A DNA stretch of 63,570 bases, taken from assembly GCA_017416245.1 (NCBI GenBank), contig JAFQCX010000019.1, forward strand, positions 1 to 63,570. The letters are read 5' to 3'. This document shows positions 17,751 to 24,573 of the stretch, piece by piece. Source of the DNA: Oscillospiraceae bacterium (GTDB lineage Bacteria > Bacillota > Clostridia > Oscillospirales > Oscillospiraceae). The position numbers and the translations under genes were made by a program. The notes beneath the pieces were generated by a model that saw nothing but the letters and a program-made list of their open reading frames with translations, did no database searches and was not told the DNA's origin. Position 1 is the first letter of the stretch. Each line of letters begins with the position of its first letter.

Positions 17751-17786
17751 TCAGCCTGCGTACTGGTTACGCAGGCTGATTTTTTC
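17751..17786 (+). terminator. Terminator after the ferredoxin gene
   Basis: Perfect 12-bp stem TCAGCCTGCGTA/TACGCAGGCTGA, 5-nt loop, then TTTTTT, 17 nt past the stop codon. Confidence 0.93.
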
Positions 17787-17833
17787 TTAATTAGGGCAGA
17801 GCGATAAATCTGAACCCTAGGGGGGACAAGTTT

Positions 17834-18520
17834 ATGGAACAGCTATACAACGGATTTACTTTGGCATTATCCAAGGGGGCATTTCCCCTTAGCACAGACT
17901 CTATCGCCCTCAGTAGCTTTGTCCGTTTGCCCAAACAGGCAAAGGTGCTGGATCTGGGCGCAGGCTGCGGCACGTTGGGGCTATACCTATGCGCAAAGGA
18001 TCCCGCTTGCAAAGTTACCGGCATTGAAATTGACGAACATGCCCACAAAATGGCTTTGCGCAACATTGAAAATAACGGTTTAACCTCCCGCCTATCCAGT
18101 ATATGCACTGACCTGCGAACCGTCCCCTCTTTTATTGCGGCAGGGAGTTTTCACTGCTGCGTGTCCAATCCCCCCTACTTCTCTGCCCGGCAGGAAAGCG
18201 CCAACGGGGTGGCACGGCACGAACAGCTTTGCACATTGGATGATCTGTTTTCAGCCGCCCAATGGGCTGTGAAATTTGGCGGAGATTTCTTTCTGGTGCA
18301 TAAGCCCGAGCGTCTTGCTGAGCTTTGTGCCTGCGCTGCAAAGCATTCCTTAGAGCCAAAACGGTTGCTGCTGTTACGTCACCGCCCCGGTGACCCCATT
18401 GCGCTAATATTGCTGCAATGCCGCAAGGGCGCAAAGCCGGGATTGACCATTGAAGAGGAAGCATTGCAGGACGAAGCCGGAAAACCCTCGGAATATTACC
18501 GAAGGCTATATCATATTTAG
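17834..18520 (+). CDS. TrmN6-like tRNA (adenine-N6)-methyltransferase
   Basis: A 228-aa class I methyltransferase. The SAM motif is VLDLGAGCGTLGLYL (about 39-53), and the catalytic NPPY motif is present as SNPPYFS, which marks N6-adenine or N5-glutamine methyltransferases. The family (COG4123) includes TrmN6, which modifies A37 of tRNA-Val; substrate assignment here rests on family membership. It is 11 nt upstream of rsmI, forming an RNA-modification pair seen in many Firmicutes. RBS is a purine run (GGGGGGA). Confidence 0.85.
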   Translation: MEQLYNGFTLALSKGAFPLSTDSIALSSFVRLPKQAKVLDLGAGCGTLGLYLCAKDPACKVTGIEIDEHAHKMALRNIENNGLTSRLSSICTDLRTVPSFIAAGSFHCCVSNPPYFSARQESANGVARHEQLCTLDDLFSAAQWAVKFGGDFFLVHKPERLAELCACAAKHSLEPKRLLLLRHRPGDPIALILLQCRKGAKPGLTIEEEALQDEAGKPSEYYRRLYHI

Positions 18521-18531
18521 GAGGACACCCG

Positions 18532-19362
18532 ATGGCCGGTATGTTATATTTGGTGCCAACTCCAATTGGCAATCTCTCTGACATCTCTATCCGTTGTCGG
18601 GAGACCTTAGAGAAGGCAGATTTTATTGCCGCTGAGGATACCCGTGTATCCTTGAAGCTACTGAACCATTTGGGCATTAAAAAGCCCCTTGTCAGCTATT
18701 TTGAGCATAATAAGTCGCAAAAAGGCGAGATGATCGTGGGTCGGATCCTCGCAGGTGAGACCTGCGCCCTGGTATCTGATGCAGGCAGCCCTGCCATTTC
18801 CGACCCCGGCGAGGAGCTGGTAAAGCAATGCGCTGAGGCGGGTATTACCGTGTGCGCCATCCCCGGTCCTTGCGCTGTGATCACTGCATTGAGTATTTCC
18901 GGACAGGCCACCGGCAGATTCTGCTTTGAGGGCTTTCTGTCCACCGCCAAAAAGAGCCGCCGGGAGCATTTGGAATCCCTTGCAAATGAGCAGCGCACCA
19001 TGGTCTTTTACGAGGCGCCTCACAAGCTGCTGAACACCCTGGAGGATATGGCGGCTGTCTTCGGAGAAGACAGGCCCATCAGCCTGTGTCGGGAGCTGAC
19101 CAAGCTCCACGAGGAAGTGATCCGCACCACCTTGGGTGGTGCCATCCAGCTTTACAATCAGCAGCCCCCTAAGGGCGAATTTGTGCTGGTGGTGGCAGGC
19201 GCAGCGCCTGCGGAAGAAAAGGTTGCCACGGAAGATGACGCGGTGGCAAGAGTGAAAGAACTGATGGACGGCGGTATGAGCCGCAAGGACGCCATTAAGC
19301 AGACTGCGCAGGAGCTGCATTTGCCCAAAAATGTGGTTTACGATGCTGCGCTGAACATCTAA
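18532..19362 (+). CDS. rsmI: 16S rRNA (cytidine(1402)-2'-O)-methyltransferase RsmI
   Basis: A 276-aa tetrapyrrole-methylase-fold enzyme methylating the 2'-OH of C1402. Family motifs: VPTPIGNLSDIS at the N terminus, EDTRVSLKLLNHLGI, SDAGSPAISDPG and IPGPCAVITAL. The start has AGGAGG 7 nt upstream. Together with RsmH (13251-14186), this window carries both enzymes for the m4Cm modification of C1402. Confidence 0.96.
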   Translation: MAGMLYLVPTPIGNLSDISIRCRETLEKADFIAAEDTRVSLKLLNHLGIKKPLVSYFEHNKSQKGEMIVGRILAGETCALVSDAGSPAISDPGEELVKQCAEAGITVCAIPGPCAVITALSISGQATGRFCFEGFLSTAKKSRREHLESLANEQRTMVFYEAPHKLLNTLEDMAAVFGEDRPISLCRELTKLHEEVIRTTLGGAIQLYNQQPPKGEFVLVVAGAAPAEEKVATEDDAVARVKELMDGGMSRKDAIKQTAQELHLPKNVVYDAALNI

Positions 19363-19408
19363 ATAAATATCCCTCCCGAGAGCCGCATAGACTTTAACCA
19401 ATTCGGTT

Positions 19409-19449
19409 GGAGATTGCCACACCAGTGTGCCCACTGGTTCGCAATGACC
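19409..19449. repeat. GGAGATTGCCAC family repeat, copy 1
   Basis: Starts GGAGATTGCCACACCAG, has a short hairpin around CCAGTG/CACTGG and ends GCAATGACC. Five related copies (19409, 20582, 24531, 30574, 59162) occupy intergenic gaps in this window. It lies between rsmI and spmA. Confidence 0.75.
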
Positions 19450-19486
19450 ATTGGTTGTGTTTATGGTCGGTTCGGGAGGGATTTTT

Positions 19487-20065
19487 ATGGTTATGAGTTG
19501 GATTTGGACGGGAATGGTCGCCCTTTCCATTATTGCAGCGGCCTTTTCCGGGAATATGTCTGCCTTATCCGCCGCCGTGCCCAAAGGGGCGCAGGCAGGG
19601 GTCACCCTTGCGGTATCTATGGCGGGGTCGATTTGTCTGTGGACAGGTGTGGGCAAGCTGATGGAAAAGGCTGGACTCACAGGTAAGCTTTCCAAATTGC
19701 TCCGCCCTTTGCTGGGGAGGATCTTTCCATCCATTAAAACTGATTCCGTGTTGGAAAACCATCTCAGCGCCAATGTGTGCGCCAATTTTTTAGGGTTGGG
19801 CAATGCCGCCACACCTATGGGGATACAAGCCGCACAACGAATGGCAATGGGATGCAATGGAATCGCCAGCAATGAACTGTGCAAGCTGATTGTACTGAAT
19901 ACTGCTTCCATTCAGCTGATCCCTGCCAATGTGGCTGCAGTGCGCTCCTCTCTTGGGTGCAATACGCCCTTTGACATTCTGCCGGCGGTGTGGATCACCA
20001 GCCTATGCTCTGCAGGCTTGGGTGTGGTCATGGCTTGGGGTCTTGGAAGGCTGTGGAAGAAATGA
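19487..20065 (+). CDS. spmA: Spore maturation protein A
   Basis: A 192-aa polytopic membrane protein of the nucleoside-recognition (Gate) domain family, needed for spore core dehydration and heat resistance. It has several hydrophobic helices and the conserved FLGLGNAATPMGIQAAQRM segment. The frame opens earlier (TTG at 19451), but the ATG at 19487 has GGGAGGG 6 nt upstream. The stop overlaps the spmB start by 4 nt. Its presence indicates an endospore-forming lineage. Confidence 0.94.
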   Translation: MVMSWIWTGMVALSIIAAAFSGNMSALSAAVPKGAQAGVTLAVSMAGSICLWTGVGKLMEKAGLTGKLSKLLRPLLGRIFPSIKTDSVLENHLSANVCANFLGLGNAATPMGIQAAQRMAMGCNGIASNELCKLIVLNTASIQLIPANVAAVRSSLGCNTPFDILPAVWITSLCSAGLGVVMAWGLGRLWKK

Positions 20066-20571
20066 CAGATTACATTGTTCCAATTCTTCTGCTTGCCGCA
20101 TCAGCCTTTGCTCTTCGCAAACAGGAGAATAGCTATGATCTGCTTCTGTCCGGCGCAGCAGACGGGCTGAAATTACTGGTCACCCTTGTGCCTACATTGG
20201 TGATGCTGTTGACCGCCGTGACTATGCTCCGGGAATCGGGCGCTATGGAGGCAATCAGTACATTTCTTTCCCCGGCTTTCCGGTTTGTAGGGATTCCCCC
20301 GGAGACGGCTATGCTGGTATTAATCCGTCCAATCAGCGGGAGCGCGGCGCTGGCTATTGGCGCGGATCTGATGGCGCAGTACGGTGTGGATTCTGTTATT
20401 GGAAGAACTACTGCTGTGATGCTGGGCTCTACGGAGACCACCTTTTACACCATCAGCGTGTATTTTGGTGCTGCAGGCATCAAAAAGACCCGTTACACTC
20501 TCCCTGCTGCCTTGTTTGCAGACTTTGTGGGTTTCTTTATGGCATCGCTGACAGTTAGGCTACTGATGTGA
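20062..20571 (+). CDS. spmB: Spore maturation protein B
   Basis: A 169-aa partner of SpmA with the same Gate-family fold; typical stretch LIRPISGSAALAIGADLM and GSTETTFYTISVYFG. The start is the ATG overlapping the spmA TGA. SpmA and SpmB act together in spore maturation. Followed by a repeat copy and a strong bidirectional terminator. Confidence 0.95.
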   Translation: MTDYIVPILLLAASAFALRKQENSYDLLLSGAADGLKLLVTLVPTLVMLLTAVTMLRESGAMEAISTFLSPAFRFVGIPPETAMLVLIRPISGSAALAIGADLMAQYGVDSVIGRTTAVMLGSTETTFYTISVYFGAAGIKKTRYTLPAALFADFVGFFMASLTVRLLM

Positions 20572-20581
20572 TCCATACCCC

Positions 20582-20622
20582 GGAGATTGCCACACCAGTG
20601 TGCGCACTGGCTCGTAATGACA
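20582..20622. repeat. GGAGATTGCCAC family repeat, copy 2
   Basis: GGAGATTGCCACACCAG, hairpin CCAGTG/CACTGG, ending in GTAATGACA; nearly identical to copy 1. Sits between the spmB stop and its terminator. Confidence 0.75.
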
Positions 20623-20658
20623 ACAAAAACGGTGTGCCAAAGCACACCGTTTTTGTTG
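20621..20658. terminator. Bidirectional terminator between spmB and the acidic protein gene
   Basis: 16-bp stem AACAAAAACGGTGTGC/GCACACCGTTTTTGTT with a CAAA loop. T-rich on both strands, so it can end spmB (plus) and the 20666-21124 gene (minus). Confidence 0.88.
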
Positions 20659-20665
20659 TATTGGA

Positions 20666-21124
20666 TTATTCTTCGTCCTCGTCCTCGTCGTCGAAGGTGA
20701 ACTCTAAGGTTTCGCCGCACTCGTCGCAAACGATGCTGCCCTCTTCCAGAGTATCCTCGTCAAAAGCGATGACGTTGCCGCAAGCGCACTTCACTTCGTA
20801 GATGGTGGAGTCCTCGTCGCCGTAGTCGAAGCCTTCGTCCTCATAGTCATCATCGTCGAAATCGTCGAAGTCATCCTCGTCGTCATAGTAGTCGTCATCC
20901 TCGCTCTCGAGAATGTAGTCCTCAATGGCGTCCAGATCCTCTTCGATCTCATCCAGCTCATCGGAAATTGCGATGGTGGTATCTTCCACATCGGACAGCT
21001 TCTTGGTCACATCGCCCATCAGCTCAACCAGCGCGGAAATCAGCTTGCCTTCGGCCTTTTCTGTGTCCAGATTCAGGCCGTCCATCAAGCCTTTAATATA
21101 TGCGGACTTCTCAGAAATAGTCAT
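20666..21124 (-). CDS. CD1247-type acidic zinc-ribbon protein
   Basis: A 152-aa protein. It has an N-terminal helical domain (SEKSAYIKGLMDGLNLDTEKAE), which I recognise as the CD1247 N-terminal domain family of Clostridia, a long Asp/Glu/Tyr-rich segment (about 75-105) and a C-terminal zinc-ribbon-like region (CACGNV ... CDECGE, four cysteines). Function unknown; extreme acidity plus a metal ribbon suggests a nucleic-acid- or ribosome-associated role, but this is speculation. It lies 24 nt downstream of efp and is probably co-transcribed. Confidence 0.7.
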   Translation of the reverse strand: MTISEKSAYIKGLMDGLNLDTEKAEGKLISALVELMGDVTKKLSDVEDTTIAISDELDEIEEDLDAIEDYILESEDDDYYDDEDDFDDFDDDDYEDEGFDYGDEDSTIYEVKCACGNVIAFDEDTLEEGSIVCDECGETLEFTFDDEDEDEE

Positions 21125-21147
21125 AGCAATTCTCCTTAATTACAAAA

Positions 21148-21711
21148 TTATGCCTTGGAACGGCCCAGATACTCACCGGTACGGGTGTCGATCTGGATCT
21201 TGTCGCCCTCGTTGATGAACAGAGGCACCTTAACCTGCGCGCCGGTCTCAACGGTAGCGGGCTTCAGAGTGTTGGTAGCGGTGTTACCAGCGAAGCCGGG
21301 CTCGGTAGCGGTAACAACCAGGTCAGCAAAGTTGGGAACTTCCACGCCAAACACATTGCCCTTGTAGCTCATAATGGTGCAGACATCCTGCTCCTTTACG
21401 AATGCGAAGGAATCATCCAGCGCATCCTTGTTGATGGGGATCAGCTCGTAGGTCTCGCCGTCCATAAAGTAGTACAGATCGCCATCGTTGTAGGAGTACT
21501 CCATCTTCTTTCTCTCAATGAAAGCAGTGGGGAACTTGGCAGAGGGGTTCAAGCTGGTTTCGGTTACGCCGCCGGTGATCACGTTCTTCATCTTAACGCG
21601 AACAAAGGCTGCGCCCTTACCGGGCTTAACGTGCTGGAATTCGATAACCTGCATAACCTTGCCATCCAGTTCAAAGGTTACGCCGTTTCTGATATCACCT
21701 GCAGAAATCAT
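21148..21711 (-). CDS. efp: Elongation factor P
   Basis: A 187-aa translation factor that relieves ribosome stalling at polyproline. It has the standard three beta-barrel domains. The lysine-bearing tip loop reads [10 protein letters not shown], the usual Lys-type loop of Firmicutes, and the C terminus is [25 protein letters not shown], 7 nt upstream. It has its own promoter at 21772-21800 just after the peptidase gene. Confidence 0.97.
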   Translation of the reverse strand: MISAGDIRNGVTFELDGKVMQVIEFQHVKPGKGAAFVRVKMKNVITGGVTETSLNPSAKFPTAFIERKKMEYSYNDGDLYYFMDGETYELIPINKDALDDSFAFVKEQDVCTIMSYKGNVFGVEVPNFADLVVTATEPGFAGNTATNTLKPATVETGAQVKVPLFINEGDKIQIDTRTGEYLGRSKA

Positions 21712-21771
21712 TTGTATATCCTCCTAAGTGTATGCCCCGGTGGGGCTGTTTTATAATATGTTAACTGGTAT

Positions 21772-21800
21772 ATTCTAACCGAAATTTGCCTATATTGCAA
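21772..21800 (-). promoter_or_regulatory. Promoter of efp
   Basis: Minus-strand -35 TTGCAA (21795-21800) and -10 TAGAAT (21772-21777), 17-nt spacer. The 5' leader contains a small GCCCC/GGGGC hairpin. Confidence 0.55.
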
Positions 21801-21818
21801 GAGGAAAACAGAATTTTC

Positions 21819-22886
21819 TTAGACAATTATCAAGTTTTTCGGGCTCTTTGTGATATTTTCGCAGCCATCAGCTGTAAAAATCACCACATCCTCGATTCTG
21901 ACACCGAATTTTCCCGGCAAATAGATGCCCGGCTCTGCAGATGCAACCGCACCGGCAGGCATCGGATTATCGTTGCCGGGATTGGGGTTGGGCGCTTCGT
22001 GGACCTCCAAACCAAGGCTGTGGCCATAGCCGTGACCAAAGTATTCGCCATAACCAGCGTCGGCAATAACCTTTCGGGCTGCTGCATCGATATCCTTGCC
22101 CTTGACGCCTGCGCGGGTTGCGGCAAGACCTGCCAGCTGGGCCTGCAGGACGGTGTTATACACCTTTTCCATCTCCTCGGTGGCATAGCCAACCGCTACG
22201 GTGCGGGTCATATCGGAGCAATAGCCATTATACAGAACACCAAAGTCCATGGTGACAAAATCACCTTTTTGGATTACCCGGTCGGTTGCTACGCCGTGGG
22301 GCAGGCTGGTATTGGGACCGGACACCACGATGGGGTCAAAGGACAGGCCCTCGCCACCGTTTTTATACAGGCAGTAAATGAGCTCTGCCTGCAGTTCCTT
22401 TTCGGTCATACCCGGCTTGATACGGGTGCACATTTCGGCAAATGCCTTGTCGGTAATTGCCTGGGCTTTGCGCATATGATCCAGCTCCCACTCCTCTTTT
22501 ACAGCGCGGAAGCCGCTGATTTGGGCGTTCATACCAACAAACCCCTTCACATTCAGCTTGGATTCATAGGTATCCATCTCTTCAACGGTGAGGTAGTGCT
22601 CCTCATAGCCCAAAGCGGTGATGCCAAAATCCGCAATGGCCTCGTTCAGCAGCTTGGTGTAGGGGTGCTCTCTATCCACCATAATTACTTCAAAACCCTT
22701 AATGCCCTTTTGGGCAGCTTCGATATAGCGGCTGTCGGTAAAGTAGCGGCAGCCTTTTTTGCTGACGATGGCTACGCCCTCGGCAATATCGTATTCTGCG
22801 CCGTAATAGCGGCTGTAACGGCTGGTCAGCAGAAGGCCGTTTACTTCTTCATTTAACAAAGACAGGTACTTTTCAAGATTTTTCAT
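21819..22886 (-). CDS. M24-family Xaa-Pro aminopeptidase
   Basis: A 355-aa metallopeptidase with a creatinase-like N-terminal domain and a pita-bread catalytic domain. Metal ligands are visible in MDFGVLYNGYCSDMTRT (two Asp), GHGYGHSLGLEVHEAP (His), and AEPGIYLPGKFGVRIED (two Glu). It removes N-terminal residues preceding proline. The start at 22886 has AAGGAG 8 nt upstream and overlaps the yqeG stop by 14 nt. Its position next to efp (proline-specific translation) is common in Firmicutes. Confidence 0.92.
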   Translation of the reverse strand: MKNLEKYLSLLNEEVNGLLLTSRYSRYYGAEYDIAEGVAIVSKKGCRYFTDSRYIEAAQKGIKGFEVIMVDREHPYTKLLNEAIADFGITALGYEEHYLTVEEMDTYESKLNVKGFVGMNAQISGFRAVKEEWELDHMRKAQAITDKAFAEMCTRIKPGMTEKELQAELIYCLYKNGGEGLSFDPIVVSGPNTSLPHGVATDRVIQKGDFVTMDFGVLYNGYCSDMTRTVAVGYATEEMEKVYNTVLQAQLAGLAATRAGVKGKDIDAAARKVIADAGYGEYFGHGYGHSLGLEVHEAPNPNPGNDNPMPAGAVASAEPGIYLPGKFGVRIEDVVIFTADGCENITKSPKNLIIV

Positions 22887-23385
22887 TTTCGATTCTCCTT
22901 TTTCTCGCAATAAAAATCCACGGCAATTCCAGCACGTGGCGTGCCTTCAGCCAAAAATTATGGTTATCGATGGCCTTAATCAAAATTGATTGTATCTTGG
23001 CATTATTTGCACCCAATACATCTGTATAGATCTGGTCGCCGCACAGGGCGCACTGTTCGTTTGGCAGGTTATACTTTGCCAGGCAAGCTGCAATTCCCTT
23101 GGAAAAGGGTTTTTTCGCGTGGGTAATACAGTCCAGCCCATAGGTTTTGCAGAAAAACTTCACTCTATCCCGTTTGCTGTTGGACACCACGCACAGTTTA
23201 ACAGGCGATGCAAGCATAGATTTCAGCCACGCTTCCATTTGGGCCGTAGGCTCGTTGGTGGTGTAGGGCACAATGGTATTATCAAAATCCAGCATCAGAA
23301 GAGCGATGCCCCTTTGCTGCAAAAGCTGAGGGGTCAGGTCCAGCACACTTTCAGCGATCAGGTCGGGCAACAGAGAAAAACGCAT
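22873..23385 (-). CDS. YqeG-family HAD phosphatase
   Basis: A 170-aa HAD-IIIA hydrolase. Motif I is LMLDFDNTIVPY (two nucleophile/acid Asp), motif II VVSNSKRDR, then KKPFSKGI, and motif III CALCGDQIYTDVLGANNA. YqeG relatives are widespread in Firmicutes; the physiological substrate is not established. First gene of the unit yqeG-peptidase(-efp). Confidence 0.88.
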   Translation of the reverse strand: MRFSLLPDLIAESVLDLTPQLLQQRGIALLMLDFDNTIVPYTTNEPTAQMEAWLKSMLASPVKLCVVSNSKRDRVKFFCKTYGLDCITHAKKPFSKGIAACLAKYNLPNEQCALCGDQIYTDVLGANNAKIQSILIKAIDNHNFWLKARHVLELPWIFIARKRRIENEKS

Positions 23386-23418
23386 ATCCGCAGACCTACT
23401 TTCATAAAATACGATATA

Positions 23419-23447
23419 ATTATACCACAGGAAGGGAGATTTGTCTA
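23419..23447 (-). promoter_or_regulatory. Promoter of yqeG, overlapping a divergent -10
   Basis: Minus-strand -35 TAGACA (23442-23447), -10 TATAAT (23419-23424), spacer 17 nt. A plus-strand TATAAT at 23415-23420 interleaves with it in the self-complementary run TATAATTATA and may serve the divergent gene at 23447, whose -35 is poor. Confidence 0.6.
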
Positions 23448-24139
23448 TGTTTTCAAAGGTGTTTCTTGCCCAGACAGAACGGGAAATGGCCGAATTTCTC
23501 CCAAAAAACCTCGCCTATATGGCGCTACACTTCTCCCCCTACGACCAAGGGCTGACCAATGCGCCCAAACAGCTTCCCGAGCACAGCATATTACTGCTGG
23601 ATGACAGTATGCAGGTAACCCATCACGACACAGGGCTTGTCACCCGACAGCTGCAGGATTTGGTCAATCGGTTTGCTCCAGAGGCAATCCTGCTGGATTT
23701 TCAAGGAGAGTATAGTGAAAGCACCGAAAATATGGCATCGTGTATTTTACAGGCGCTTCCCTGCCCTGTTGCGGTCACAGAGCGCTACGCAAAAGCGCTT
23801 CACTGCCCCGTATTTCTGTCACCGCCCCCTGTCAACAAGGCGCTAAGCAACTATCTCTCCCCGTGGCGGGAGCAAGATATTTATTTGGAGCTTGGGAGTG
23901 AAGCGGCGCAATTCACCGTCACGGAAAAAGGCTGCAGCGCAATGTCATTACCCAATGTACATAATCTACCGCTGGAAGATAAGCGGCTGCATTGTCACTA
24001 TAGTGTGGCAGTAAAAGATGATCGCGCTGTTTTTACCATAAGCCGCACCCGTGAGGATTTGGCAGCGCTTGCCACAGAGGCTTACGGATTGGGTGTCAAG
24101 GCAGTGGTTGGGTTATATCAGGAGCTGTGTCGGCAATAA
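23447..24139 (+). CDS. Uncharacterised protein, possible TIM-barrel-like fold
   Basis: A 230-aa soluble protein without signal peptide or membrane helix; I do not recognise the family. The alternation of hydrophobic strands (HSILLLDDSMQ, EAILLDFQGEY, CPVAVTERYA, IYLELGSEAAQFTV) with helices resembles a beta/alpha barrel of the GH18-like type, with LLDFQGE at the place of a catalytic-type strand end, but this is only a pattern impression. The ATG at 23447 has GGGAG 8 nt upstream; a TTG two codons earlier is too close to it. Divergent from yqeG, convergent with rpsU. Confidence 0.6.
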   Translation: MFSKVFLAQTEREMAEFLPKNLAYMALHFSPYDQGLTNAPKQLPEHSILLLDDSMQVTHHDTGLVTRQLQDLVNRFAPEAILLDFQGEYSESTENMASCILQALPCPVAVTERYAKALHCPVFLSPPPVNKALSNYLSPWREQDIYLELGSEAAQFTVTEKGCSAMSLPNVHNLPLEDKRLHCHYSVAVKDDRAVFTISRTREDLAALATEAYGLGVKAVVGLYQELCRQ

Positions 24140-24168
24140 AAAACCCCCGCAGGCAATGCCTGCGGGGA
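24139..24168 (-). terminator. Terminator of rpsU (also faces the unknown gene)
   Basis: 10-bp stem CCCCGCAGGC/GCCTGCGGGG with a 3-nt loop; the minus strand continues into TTTTTT. About 26 nt beyond the rpsU stop. Confidence 0.9.
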
Positions 24169-24193
24169 TATTTGCGCATATGAAGAGGGAATC

Positions 24194-24376
24194 TTAGTAG
24201 AACTTCTTCTTGTTCTTACGGGCAGCTTCAGACTTCTGCTTACGCTTCAGGCTGGGGCTGACGTAATGCTCACGCTTTTTCACTTCGGCGATAACGCCCT
24301 CCTTGGCACAGCTACGCTTGAAACGACGCAGAGCACTCTCCAAGGATTCGTTTTCCTTAACGCGAATTTCAGACAT
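24194..24376 (-). CDS. rpsU: Ribosomal protein bS21
   Basis: A 60-aa small-subunit protein, highly basic, starting [20 protein letters not shown] and ending in a Lys-rich tail (RKNKKKFY). Typical size. Preceded by a perfect consensus promoter and a roughly 60-nt leader containing the inverted repeat GTGTCC/GGACAC. Monocistronic here, with its own terminator. Confidence 0.97.
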   Translation of the reverse strand: MSEIRVKENESLESALRRFKRSCAKEGVIAEVKKREHYVSPSLKRKQKSEAARKNKKKFY

Positions 24377-24443
24377 TGTTTTCCCTCCCTCCGATGGTGT
24401 CCGGCTAAATCCTGGACACTTTCAGGGCCATATCGGCTCGACT

Positions 24444-24472
24444 ATTATATGCTGAATTTCATTATTTGTCAA
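24444..24472 (-). promoter_or_regulatory. Consensus promoter of rpsU
   Basis: Minus-strand TTGACA (24467-24472), 17-nt spacer, TATAAT (24444-24449): a perfect match at both hexamers. The leader carries the inverted repeat GTGTCC...GGACAC (about 24394-24416), which could be a control element. Confidence 0.85.
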
Positions 24473-24530
24473 GCCACTTTTCTGCCTTTTTGACAGTTTT
24501 TCAGGTATTTCTTATGGTTTTGTCATTTCA

Positions 24531-24566
24531 GGAGATTGCCACGTCGCTTCGCTCCTCGCAATGACA
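24531..24566. repeat. GGAGATTGCCAC family repeat, copy 3 (short form)
   Basis: GGAGATTGCCACGTCGC...CTCGCAATGACAC: same ends as the other copies, but the inner part is replaced by a short GCTTCGC palindrome. Located right after the leuS stop (minus strand). Confidence 0.7.
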
Positions 24567-24573
24567 CAAAAAA

